Shown here in pieces: positions 34,927-43,060 of a stretch of DNA of 64,000 bases. The stretch is from assembly GCA_029268615.1 (NCBI GenBank), contig JAQWNM010000005.1:1-64000 (forward strand), given 5' to 3'. Position 1 is the first letter of the stretch; the number at the start of each line of letters is the position of its first letter. The notes under the pieces are model-generated. The model was not told the DNA's origin, searched no databases, and was given only the letters and a program-made list of their open reading frames with translations. Source of the stretch: SAR86 cluster bacterium. Lineage in GTDB: Bacteria > Pseudomonadota > Gammaproteobacteria > Magnimaribacterales > Magnimaribacteraceae. Both the position numbers and the translations under genes were made by a program.

Positions 34927-36321
34927 ATGAATCAAGATAAGACTAAACAAGCACCTGGAGAGGCTAGATGTCCTGGCCCTTCTACCGCTGACATAATTGC
35001 AAAAGACCCTGGAGGAGCACCTCCACCATTTCTAGAAGAATCTTATTCTTTTATTGGAGATGAAGATATTTCATTCGATCATTACACCTCTGAGCAATTC
35101 TTTAATGAAGAAATGGATAAAATGTGGGCAAATACCTGGCAATGGGCTTGCAGACTTGAACATATACCTGATATTGGAGATTATTATGTCTATGATATTG
35201 GAAATCTTTCGGTATTAATTGTAAATACAAAAAAGGGTATAAAAGGATTCTATAATTCATGCCTTCATAGAGGTACTCAACTTAAACCTTGTGCATCTGC
35301 AGGTAGATCAAATAATTTAAGATGCCCCTATCATGGATGGACTTGGTCTCTGGAAGGAAAACTTTTAGAAGTACCGTGTGATTGGGATTTTCCACATCTT
35401 AACTGGGAAAAGTCAAAACTACCAGAGGTTAATGTGGAGATGTGGGGTGGTTTTATATTTGTAAATTTATCTAAAGATCCTGAACCTTTATTAGATTATT
35501 TAGGAGTTTTACCAGATCATTTTAAGAAATGGCCTCTTGAAGATAGATATGTGGCTCTTCATGTAAGAAAAGTACTTCCTGCCAATTGGAAAGCTTGCAT
35601 AGAAGCTTTCTTAGAAGCTTATCATGTATTGGAAACTCATTCTCAAGCTATAAATTATGCTGGAGATGCAAATGCTCAATACGATGTATTCGGAAATAAT
35701 GTTACTCGTTTTATTCATACTCTGGGATATAAAAGTCCACATGTTAAGGAAGAGTTATCTCAACAACAGATTTTAGATAGTGCTATGGGGGTTAAACATC
35801 CAAAAGAGCATGAAGAATCTAAACTTATAGTTCCTGATGGAAAAACCGCAAGAGAAATTTTTGCAGCTAATACCAAGAAAAATTTAGGTGAAGCATATAA
35901 AATGGATTTTTCTGATGCCACTATTACTGAAACTATAGATTCAATAGAGTATCACTTATTTCCTAATGCATGTTTTTTCCCAGGCTTATCGTTACCTATG
36001 GTTTATAGGTTTAGGCCAAATGGAGATGATGTTGATTCAACAATTTTTGATCTCTTATTTATGGAGCCAATACCTGAAGGAAAGACCTGCCCTCCTCCTG
36101 CTGAACCCTATGATTTAGGAATTGAGGATTCTTACTGCTCTGTACCAGGAATAAATGTTGGACTTGGAGGAGTTTATGACCAAGATACAATTAATCTAGA
36201 ATCACAACAAAGAGGATTTAAAACAAGTAAAAAAGGTGCTCAAACATTAGGAAACTATCAAGAAGTAAGAATAAGGCACTTCCATCAAATGATTAATAGC
36301 TACATAGGAAAGTATTCATGA
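34927..36321 (+). CDS. Rieske non-heme iron oxygenase large subunit (RO-4)
   Basis: Oxygenase large subunit, 464 residues. Rieske ligands C112/H114 (CLHRGT) and C133/H136 (CPYHGW). Iron site H233 and H238 in LEAYHVLETH with Glu230 at the bridging position. The C-terminal DQDTINLESQQ...TSKKGAQTL...RIRHFHQMI segment groups it with RO-5 and RO-3. GGGGGAGA precedes the ATG. It overlaps the following SnoaL-like gene by 4 bases, and the same pair occurs in opposite orientation at 39021-40962. Confidence 0.9.
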   Translation: MNQDKTKQAPGEARCPGPSTADIIAKDPGGAPPPFLEESYSFIGDEDISFDHYTSEQFFNEEMDKMWANTWQWACRLEHIPDIGDYYVYDIGNLSVLIVNTKKGIKGFYNSCLHRGTQLKPCASAGRSNNLRCPYHGWTWSLEGKLLEVPCDWDFPHLNWEKSKLPEVNVEMWGGFIFVNLSKDPEPLLDYLGVLPDHFKKWPLEDRYVALHVRKVLPANWKACIEAFLEAYHVLETHSQAINYAGDANAQYDVFGNNVTRFIHTLGYKSPHVKEELSQQQILDSAMGVKHPKEHEESKLIVPDGKTAREIFAANTKKNLGEAYKMDFSDATITETIDSIEYHLFPNACFFPGLSLPMVYRFRPNGDDVDSTIFDLLFMEPIPEGKTCPPPAEPYDLGIEDSYCSVPGINVGLGGVYDQDTINLESQQRGFKTSKKGAQTLGNYQEVRIRHFHQMINSYIGKYS

Positions 36322-36833
36322 GTGTTTCTGATAAAAAAATTCAAGAAGTAGTAGATAAACAAGATATATATGACTTGATGGTCAGGTATAGCAGGGGTGT
36401 AGATCGATGTGATATTGAAACACTTAAATCAGTTTATTGGTCAGATGCCACTGATGATCACGGAACTTTTAATGGTAATGCATGGGAGTTTGCTGATTAT
36501 TTAATACCAGCTCTAAGCGGAATGGATCAAACTATGCATTTTATTGGAAATGTTTCTATAGATTTTATCGATGAAAAAAAAGCAAAAGCAGAAACATATG
36601 TCTCTGCTTATCACTATATACCCGGGGAAGGCGCTCATAATGATATGATTGTTGGTGGAAGATATATAGATGATCTTGAGAAAAGAGGAGATGAATGGAA
36701 GATCAAACACAGGCTTTATGTAATGGATTGGAACCAAAATTTTCAATCAACCGCTGAATGGAATGAAGGTCTTTATGGCCAACTTAAAACAAGGGGAAAG
36801 AAATTCCCTAAAGACCCCTTTTATCTAAAGTAA
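36318..36833 (+). CDS. SnoaL-like (NTF2-fold) protein paired with RO-4
   Basis: Protein of 171 residues in the SnoaL_4-like group, with YSRGVDRCDIETLKSVYW and QTMHFIGNVSIDF. The His in the second motif aligns with catalytic His73 of LinA, but the Asp25 partner is replaced by Arg, so LinA-type dehydrohalogenation is not supported. A role as an oxygenase small subunit is possible because those also have the NTF2 fold, yet the sequence looks closer to stand-alone SnoaL proteins. The ATGA overlap with RO-4 indicates a functional pair. Confidence 0.78.
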   Translation: MSVSDKKIQEVVDKQDIYDLMVRYSRGVDRCDIETLKSVYWSDATDDHGTFNGNAWEFADYLIPALSGMDQTMHFIGNVSIDFIDEKKAKAETYVSAYHYIPGEGAHNDMIVGGRYIDDLEKRGDEWKIKHRLYVMDWNQNFQSTAEWNEGLYGQLKTRGKKFPKDPFYLK

Positions 36834-36842
36834 AAAAATACT

Positions 36843-39020
36843 ATGAAAACAATTAATATAATCTCTTTCTTATTTATACTTTTACTATCTTCATGTTCAT
36901 CAGATGAAGAAATAGTAGGCTTCTTAGAAGGTGCTGGTGAGTTAACAAATATTGAAATACCTCAAGATATTGTGGTTCAAAGAACTAAAAATCAGCAAGA
37001 AGCGGCCTTAAATAGGATTAATAAAACCAAGGAAATACTATTTGGTGATTTACATGTTCACAGCACTTATTCTACTGATGCAAACCTTTGGAGTCTTCCA
37101 ATTCAATATGGAAGGAATGAAGGTGCTCATCCAGTAGCCGATGCATGCGATTATGCAAGATTTTGTTCTTCTGTGGATTTTTGGTCTATAAATGACCATG
37201 CTGAGGCAACCACTGCTAGAAAATGGAGTTCTACAAAAGAAGCTATTCGTTCATGTAATGCTGTAACTTCAAGTAATTCTATGAATCCTGATATGGTAAC
37301 TTTTCTTGGCTGGGAATGGACCCAAGCAGCAGGTGAGAGAGATGCTCATTATGGGCATAAAAATGTTATCTTGCTTGAAGAGGAAGAAGATAAAGTGCCT
37401 TTAAGACCAATCGCTTCAACTGGTACTGGAAGTGATTTTATTAGAGGTAGAATACCCTTATTTGATATAGCTGCAGGTGTTTCAGATCTTGTAGCTAAAG
37501 AAGACATGCAGCGTATTCAAAATTTTGTTACCTTTAATGATGAATATAAACCTATAGAAGACTGCAAAGGAGATGAGTCTTTATGGGACGAGAATTGTTA
37601 TGAAGACGCTTCTACGCCTGAAGAACTTTTTACTAAATTAGAAAATCTAAATGTAGACCATATGGTTATCCCGCATGGCAATGCTTGGGGTATATATACC
37701 CCCCTAGGTCAGTCATGGGATAAGCAATTATCAGAAACTAAACCAGAACAAGATCGTGAATTCTTGATAGAAGTGATGTCTGGTCATGGTAACTCAGAGG
37801 AATATAGGGAATTTAAAACTATCATAATAGATGAAGATGGGAATATCAGTTGTCCAATGCCTACAAAAGATTATGAACCTTCTTGTTGGAGAGCTGGGAA
37901 AATTGTAGAAGATAGATGTCTGACTGAAGGAAAAAATAAAGAAAGTTGCTCTTTGCTTCGCAAGGAAAAGAGTCAAGAATTTGCTGAATCAAGAATGAAT
38001 CAAAGAGGTGAAATTGTTGGAAAAACCAAAATGGAAGAATGGTTAAATGCAGGTCAATGTACTGACTGCTTCTTGCCCTCTTATAACTATAGACCAAAAA
38101 GCTCTGTTCAATATTCATTAGCTAAAACAGATTTCTCAGATCCAAATAACCCAAAAAATTATAGATGGGGATTTATAGCTGCAAGCGATGTTCATAGTGC
38201 TAGACCAGGAACAGGTTATAAAGAGGTATTAAGACTCAAGAACACTGATGGAAATGGCCCATCAGAACCAAAAGTTGCTGCTGCCCTTCCTGGTATATCA
38301 AGTAATATTGAATTAGCTAGATTCTCTTCCTTTTTAACTACAGGCGGACTAGCTGCTGTTCACTCTAAAGATAGAACAAAGCAATCTATATGGAAAGCCT
38401 TAAATAATAAAGAAACCTATGGAACTAGTGGCGATAGAATATTACTTTGGTTTGATTTGATTAATGGAGAGAAAGGTAAAATGCCGATGGGCAGTGAAAC
38501 TGTTGTAAAAGAAAGCCCATTATTTGAAGTTAATGCAGTTGGTGCCTTTAAACAAAACCCAGGCTGCCCAAAATTTAGCTTAAATTCCTTAGATCCTGAT
38601 AGATTAGAAAAACTATGCGGTGGAGAGTGCTATAACCCTTCGGATGAAAGAAAAATTATTTCTAGAATAGAAATTATAAGAATCTTGCCTCAAACTTCCC
38701 AAAATGAAGACTTAGGAAAACTAATAGAAGACCCGTGGAAAACTTTTGTTTGTGAGCCTGATGAAACAGGATGTACATTCGAATTCCAAGATGATGAATT
38801 TATTTCACTTGATAGAAAGGCTGTTTATTATGCTCGAGCTATCCAAGAGGCATCTGACACCATCAATGCAGATAACTTAAGATGCGAATACGATGAGAAC
38901 GGAATTTGCATCAAGGTGAATCCTTGTTATGGCGACTATAAAACCTCTAAAACAGATGATTGTCTTGCTCCTAGTGAAGAAAGAGCTTGGTCCTCCCCTA
39001 TATTTATAAATAAACTTTAA
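36843..39020 (+). CDS. DUF3604 lipoprotein (PHP-like)
   Basis: Large predicted lipoprotein, 725 residues. Lipobox LSSC places the modified cysteine at C18, so the protein is probably periplasmic and membrane-anchored. Residues 68-77 (GDLHVHSTYS, H71 and H73) and INDHAE (H119) look like the metal-binding motifs of PHP-type phosphoesterases, as in other DUF3604 proteins. Many cysteines (at least 15) are scattered through it, compatible with disulfides outside the cytoplasm. No function is established for the family. Third gene of the RO-4 operon; its stop abuts the convergent RO-5 stop directly. Confidence 0.82.
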   Translation: MKTINIISFLFILLLSSCSSDEEIVGFLEGAGELTNIEIPQDIVVQRTKNQQEAALNRINKTKEILFGDLHVHSTYSTDANLWSLPIQYGRNEGAHPVADACDYARFCSSVDFWSINDHAEATTARKWSSTKEAIRSCNAVTSSNSMNPDMVTFLGWEWTQAAGERDAHYGHKNVILLEEEEDKVPLRPIASTGTGSDFIRGRIPLFDIAAGVSDLVAKEDMQRIQNFVTFNDEYKPIEDCKGDESLWDENCYEDASTPEELFTKLENLNVDHMVIPHGNAWGIYTPLGQSWDKQLSETKPEQDREFLIEVMSGHGNSEEYREFKTIIIDEDGNISCPMPTKDYEPSCWRAGKIVEDRCLTEGKNKESCSLLRKEKSQEFAESRMNQRGEIVGKTKMEEWLNAGQCTDCFLPSYNYRPKSSVQYSLAKTDFSDPNNPKNYRWGFIAASDVHSARPGTGYKEVLRLKNTDGNGPSEPKVAAALPGISSNIELARFSSFLTTGGLAAVHSKDRTKQSIWKALNNKETYGTSGDRILLWFDLINGEKGKMPMGSETVVKESPLFEVNAVGAFKQNPGCPKFSLNSLDPDRLEKLCGGECYNPSDERKIISRIEIIRILPQTSQNEDLGKLIEDPWKTFVCEPDETGCTFEFQDDEFISLDRKAVYYARAIQEASDTINADNLRCEYDENGICIKVNPCYGDYKTSKTDDCLAPSEERAWSSPIFINKL

Positions 39021-40433
39021 CTAAAATTTTAGAGGACCCTTCGCAATATACTTATCTATTGTCTGGTGATAATGACGTAATCTACTTTCTTGATAATTTG
39101 CATATGTAACTGCACCTTTTTTTGAAGTTCTTAACCCAGCTTCAACTTCAGGTATGTTTGACATATCTTGATCAAAAATAACACCTATACCAGTTAATTC
39201 TTCGGCATCAGTCCAATTTTGATCTTCTGTTAGATGATGGATTGGCAAAGGTTCATAGTTGTCTTCGGCATCAGGGTCTGCTGAATTTCTTTCTAGAAAG
39301 AAAGCTTCCATGATTGCTGAATCAACTCTAGTTCCATTAGGTCTAAATCTATATATAAGATTATTTGCAAAACCGCCCCATGGAGAGAAATTAGGAAAAA
39401 CATTGTAAACAATAGCGTCTAACATTTCTGCATCAGATTTATCAGAATAATCATGGCCATCTCTTTGATGATAGTTATCCCTCATAGTCTGAGCTGCAAC
39501 CTTTCTTGCTTCTTCGCCTTCTTTAATAAGAACTTTATCATCTGCATCTACTCTTCCTGATCCATAAAATATAGTGTCTAAAATCTCTTGTTCATCCACC
39601 TCCCAACAGTGAGGACTAGGTTTGCCAGTTAATGCAATATTTCTATTCATGTGGTCTCCATAAATATCATATCTTGCATTCTCATCAGTTGTAAAAGGCA
39701 TAATCTCAGGATGAATCTCAGTAGCATGAAAAGATTCCATAAATGCTTCTTGGACAGTTTTCCAATTTCCAGGTACTACCTTAGAAACATGAATAACTTT
39801 TTTACAATTTCCCAAATTCCATCTTTTATGATGCTCAGGAAGAGGTTCTAAATACTTTTCAAGCGAAATTGCATTATCATCCATATTAATAAATACAAAG
39901 CCTTCCCATATTTCAACTCTTACTTCAGGAAGATTCCATTCATCGTCCTTTACATGGGGAAAATCCCATGAAGCTGGCGTGTGTTTAAGAGATCCATCTA
40001 AATTCCAACAGTAACCATGGAATGGACACTTTAGATCCATACTATGCGTTCTATGAGTCTTTAATTTTCTTCCTCTATGCAAACAAGAATTGTAAAAAGC
40101 TTGAATCTTATCTTCTTCTGTTCTGACAATAATAAAAGACCAATTTAGAATATCATAAACCAAGCTATCGCCAACCTTAGGAATATCCTCTACTCTGCAA
40201 GCAAATTGCCAAACTCTTGTCCACATGCATTCAGCTTCAGCTTTAAAATACTCTTCTGAAATATATCTATCTGCCGAGATATCTTCTGATCCGAGAAATT
40301 CAAAATTCTCTTCAACCATAAATGCAGGTACTTTTTGAGAATCTTCATCTAAATATTCTGTATAACTTTTATAAGGAGATCTAGCGTCTCCTGCTTTTTT
40401 TACTGTATCTTTATCTTTTACATTCTGATTCAT
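39021..40433 (-). CDS. Rieske non-heme iron oxygenase large subunit (RO-5)
   Basis: Oxygenase large subunit, 470 residues. Rieske ligands C117/H119 (CLHRGR) and C136/H139 (CPFHGY). Iron site H236 and H241 in MESFHATEIH with Glu233 at the bridging position. Similar along its whole length to RO-4, including the last 60 residues (DQDMSNIPE...TSKKGAVTYANYQESRLRHYHQ). It follows its SnoaL-like partner by 10 bases in the divergent operon controlled by operator D. Likely product of duplication of the RO/SnoaL pair. Confidence 0.9.
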   Translation of the reverse strand: MNQNVKDKDTVKKAGDARSPYKSYTEYLDEDSQKVPAFMVEENFEFLGSEDISADRYISEEYFKAEAECMWTRVWQFACRVEDIPKVGDSLVYDILNWSFIIVRTEEDKIQAFYNSCLHRGRKLKTHRTHSMDLKCPFHGYCWNLDGSLKHTPASWDFPHVKDDEWNLPEVRVEIWEGFVFINMDDNAISLEKYLEPLPEHHKRWNLGNCKKVIHVSKVVPGNWKTVQEAFMESFHATEIHPEIMPFTTDENARYDIYGDHMNRNIALTGKPSPHCWEVDEQEILDTIFYGSGRVDADDKVLIKEGEEARKVAAQTMRDNYHQRDGHDYSDKSDAEMLDAIVYNVFPNFSPWGGFANNLIYRFRPNGTRVDSAIMEAFFLERNSADPDAEDNYEPLPIHHLTEDQNWTDAEELTGIGVIFDQDMSNIPEVEAGLRTSKKGAVTYANYQESRLRHYHQTIDKYIAKGPLKF

Positions 40434-40443
40434 TTATAATCTC

Positions 40444-40962
40444 CTAAACGTTTTTATACGAAGCGTCACTTAAATTTCTTGCGCCCCTTAACAGCTGATC
40501 AACAGCTGGCGGATGTCCCCATGTATCTGTTGATGGCTCTAATTGATTCCAATCAAATATAGCTTGTCTATGAGTGATTTTCCATACTCCATCTCTTTTT
40601 TCAAGTGTATCTAGATACCTTCCCGCCGCAACCATATGAGAACTTGAACCTTCAATATCAAGCGTATGAAAAGCTAAAAAGTAACTCTCAGTAGTTGCTT
40701 TATCAGCATCCAGCTTTATAAGAATATTACAAATACAATGTTGGGTTTGCTCCATAGTTTCTAAAACTGGCATTACCCAAGTTACAAAATCTTCCGCAGT
40801 ACCAACAAATTGTCCATGATCATCTGTTGCACCTGGATGGAAACATGATTTCATTAGATCTGCATCACACCTATCAACACTTCTAGCTAAATTATAAATT
40901 ACTTCCTGTATCTCAAGTTTATCAGCAGCTATTTCCAATCTAGTTAAATCTCTTTCTGACAT
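40444..40962 (-). CDS. SnoaL-like (NTF2-fold) protein paired with RO-5
   Basis: Protein of 172 residues, clearly related to the one at 36318: NLARSVDRCDADLMKSCFHPGATDDHG matches YSRGVDRCDIETLKSVYW with ATDDHG following, and both end with a VWKITHRQAIFDWNQ-like segment. It precedes RO-5 in a two-gene minus-strand operon, whereas at the other locus the oxygenase comes first. That suggests the pair works together and not merely by chance of position. Confidence 0.78.
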   Translation of the reverse strand: MSERDLTRLEIAADKLEIQEVIYNLARSVDRCDADLMKSCFHPGATDDHGQFVGTAEDFVTWVMPVLETMEQTQHCICNILIKLDADKATTESYFLAFHTLDIEGSSSHMVAAGRYLDTLEKRDGVWKITHRQAIFDWNQLEPSTDTWGHPPAVDQLLRGARNLSDASYKNV

Positions 40963-41016
40963 GAATCCCCCGTATTTCTTATAAAATTAATAGACAACTA
41001 TATCATTTAAGCGTCT

Positions 41017-41044
41017 AAAAAAAACAGAGTTGTTTGTTTTTTTA
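41017..41044. promoter_or_regulatory. TetR-regulon operator copy D
   Basis: AAAAAAAACA, 8 bases (GAGTTGTT), TGTTTTTTTA, extended by TCT on the left and GA on the right to a longer palindrome. It lies between the divergent RO-5 operon and the flavin-type oxidoreductase operon and could serve both. Confidence 0.75.
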
Positions 41045-41091
41045 GATATGAGTTAATATGTAAATATTAGAGAAAATAATTGGAGAAATTT

Positions 41092-41628
41092 ATGGCAGAT
41101 ATGGCAAAAGATTATGAAGATGTAACCCAATATCCTTTGGATCCGGAAAGAGAAGTTGAATTAATTAAACTACAAAGAGAATGTTGCTTCATGTGGGCAA
41201 ATAAAGCAGGCCATCCAATAGGTGTAATAATGAGTTATCTGGAGTATGAAGGGAAATTATGGCTAACGGCTACTAATACTAGAGCCAGAGTTCCTGCTAT
41301 CAAAAGAAGCGGATTAAGCTCTATTTGCATTACGAGTACAGGTACTGAAATGGGTGGAGGAAAGACTGTGACTTATAAAGGCCATACAGTTATACATGAA
41401 GGAATTAAGGAAATTAATGATTGGTTTTATCCTGCTCTTGCTTCAAGGCTGTACCCTGAAGGTGAGGCTTCAGAAGCGAAAAGAATTCAATTTGCAGATT
41501 TTCTTGACTCCCCACATAGAGTTGTCTTCGAATTTACAAGTGAAAAGAAAATAGTTTATGATGGAGATAAAATGTGGGCAGCAACTCCTGATGCTGATGC
41601 TCCAGGAGACTGGGCTCCAGAAAGCTAG
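41092..41628 (+). CDS. Pyridoxamine-phosphate-oxidase-like flavin split-barrel protein
   Basis: Protein of 178 residues with the split beta-barrel pattern of FMN or F420-binding pyridoxamine 5'-phosphate oxidase relatives (CCFMWANKAGHPIGVIMSYL, then LWLTATNTRARVPAIKRSG). Start at the ATG at 41092, 6 bases after GGAG; the longer frame begins at a TTG. It heads an operon with a DoxX-like protein and a luciferase-like oxidoreductase. Members may reduce substrates, bind heme or bind flavin, so a precise role is not claimed. Confidence 0.75.
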   Translation: MADMAKDYEDVTQYPLDPEREVELIKLQRECCFMWANKAGHPIGVIMSYLEYEGKLWLTATNTRARVPAIKRSGLSSICITSTGTEMGGGKTVTYKGHTVIHEGIKEINDWFYPALASRLYPEGEASEAKRIQFADFLDSPHRVVFEFTSEKKIVYDGDKMWAATPDADAPGDWAPES

Positions 41629-41661
41629 AAATTTTTTTTAACTATAATTAAATATAAAACT

Positions 41662-42078
41662 ATGAATTCTTTCTTATCTAAAATGGCTAACCCTTTCATT
41701 GATATAGCTCATTGGTTATTAAGGCTCAGCCTTGGTATTTCATTTTTTATTCACGGTTGGGGGAAATTACCACTTCCACCTAAAAGACTATCTGGCGGGT
41801 TTGAATCAATGGGATTGCCTGCTCCTGAAATACTTAGCAGCTTAGTTTCTTTAGGTGAAATGGGAGCAGGAATAGGAATCATTTTAGGGGGTCTGTTTAA
41901 AGGAAATACAGGAAACATTGCAACAAGGCTTTCTGGAGGGGCTATAGCAATTATCATGATTGGCGCTATTATTTTAGTCCATTTAGACTGGATCTCTTCT
42001 GGCAAAATCTTTACCACTGAACAAATATTCTTACTTGTTTTGGGTATTTATTTTGCAATAAAGGGGAATAATAACTAA
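41662..42078 (+). CDS. DoxX-family membrane protein
   Basis: Integral membrane protein of 138 residues with four predicted helices and the typical opening LLRLSLGISFFIHGWGKL. DoxX-type proteins occur with quinone-linked or thiol redox systems in many bacteria, without a common function. It lies 33 bases after the split-barrel gene and 3 bases before the luciferase-like gene. Confidence 0.82.
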   Translation: MNSFLSKMANPFIDIAHWLLRLSLGISFFIHGWGKLPLPPKRLSGGFESMGLPAPEILSSLVSLGEMGAGIGIILGGLFKGNTGNIATRLSGGAIAIIMIGAIILVHLDWISSGKIFTTEQIFLLVLGIYFAIKGNNN

Positions 42079-42081
42079 GAC

Positions 42082-43050
42082 ATGTCAAAAAAACCATTTA
42101 GATTCTCCTGGCAATCTTTTGCTGCAGATTCTCCAAAAGAATGGACTAATAGGGCTAAAAAAGCTGAAGGCTCTGGTTATTCAGCGTTTCATCTAGCAGA
42201 CCATTATATAGGTCCAGGATCAGCCTTAGAAGAAGCTGCACACCCTGTCCAAAACTTAGCAGCAGTGCCCGCAATAATGTCTGCTGCAGATGCTACAAAT
42301 ACTATAAAAGTTGGCTGTAGAGTGTTTTGTACAAGTTACCGTCCAGCAGCAGTTTTAGCAAAAGAAGCTATGACTATAGATTTTCTTTCCGAAGGAAGGC
42401 TTGAATTGGGTTTAGGAGCTGGATGGGTAAAAAGTGAATACGAAGCCATGGGAATAACATACGACTCGCCAGGTAAAAGAATAGATAGGCTTGAGGAAAC
42501 ACTTGGAATCATTAAAGCTCATATGAAAGCTGAACAGCTTGATTTTGAAGGAAAACAAGCTACAGCAAAAAATTATCAAGGTCTTCCAGCGGCTTTCAAT
42601 AACCATGTTCCAATTATGATTGGAGGTGGTGCGCCTAGAATCTTAGGATTAGCCGGAAAAGAAGCTGATATTGTAAGTGTTAATTACAATAATAGTGCAG
42701 GAAATTTAGCTGGCTCTAGAGAAACTGATACGGCTGAAGGAACTATGCAGAAGATAAATTGGATAAAAGATGGAGCGGGAGAAAGATTTAATGAACTTGA
42801 ATTAGAAATAGGAGCCTATCTAACTATAATTACTGATAATCAAAAAGAGACTGTTGAATCAATGACAGAAATGATGGGAATGACGGTAGATCAACTATTA
42901 TCATTCCCGCATGCATTAATAGGATCTACAGATTATATATGTGAAGAGCTTGAAAAAAGAAGAGAGCTTTATGGAATTAGTTATATTTCTTTTTCTGACA
43001 ACTCAGCTGAAGCTGCAATTCCCATTGTAGAAAAACTTAGCGGGAAATAA
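42082..43050 (+). CDS. Luciferase-like (LLM) flavin- or F420-dependent oxidoreductase
   Basis: TIM-barrel oxidoreductase of 322 residues with the family segments GYSAFHLADHY, VGCRVFCTSYRPAAVLAKEAMTID, LSEGRLELGLGAGW and PIMIGGGAPRILGLA. The overall pattern is like the F420-type TIGR03621 group known mainly from actinobacteria, but FMN use cannot be excluded. Last gene of the island, ending 10 bases before tRNA-Lys. Could act on an enone, aldehyde or ring carbonyl. Confidence 0.85.
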   Translation: MSKKPFRFSWQSFAADSPKEWTNRAKKAEGSGYSAFHLADHYIGPGSALEEAAHPVQNLAAVPAIMSAADATNTIKVGCRVFCTSYRPAAVLAKEAMTIDFLSEGRLELGLGAGWVKSEYEAMGITYDSPGKRIDRLEETLGIIKAHMKAEQLDFEGKQATAKNYQGLPAAFNNHVPIMIGGGAPRILGLAGKEADIVSVNYNNSAGNLAGSRETDTAEGTMQKINWIKDGAGERFNELELEIGAYLTIITDNQKETVESMTEMMGMTVDQLLSFPHALIGSTDYICEELEKRRELYGISYISFSDNSAEAAIPIVEKLSGK

Positions 43051-43060
43051 TCTTTAAAAA

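Larger units (their letters stand above)
14317..43050. other. Catabolic gene island with five Rieske oxygenases and a TetR regulon
   Basis: About 29 kb of accessory oxidative genes lie between the housekeeping pair bepA-HIT and tRNA-Lys-cpoB. It contains seven transcription units: 17860-14317 (minus), 18017-29632, 29732-32496, 32610-34817, 34927-39020, 40962-39021 (minus) and 41092-43050. Four of the five intergenic promoter regions contain the same palindromic operator. No transposase, integrase gene or flanking direct repeat is visible, so the island may be long established rather than recently mobile. No ferredoxin, ferredoxin reductase or lipoamide dehydrogenase is encoded inside it. Confidence 0.75.

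Noticed and set aside
36318-36833. LinA-type dehydrochlorinase
   Set aside because: The His equivalent to H73 is present, but the catalytic Asp25 position holds Arg.
37687-37702. Perfect palindrome GGGGTATATATACCCC inside the DUF3604 gene
   Set aside because: It lies in mid-coding sequence without a matching copy elsewhere; codon usage for Gly-Ile-Tyr-Thr-Pro explains it.
36318-40962. SnoaL-like proteins as classical beta subunits of aromatic ring dioxygenases
   Set aside because: They share the NTF2 fold, but sequence motifs resemble stand-alone SnoaL_4 proteins, and the Glu-type Rieske proteins are probably alpha-only. Left as a possibility, not a call.
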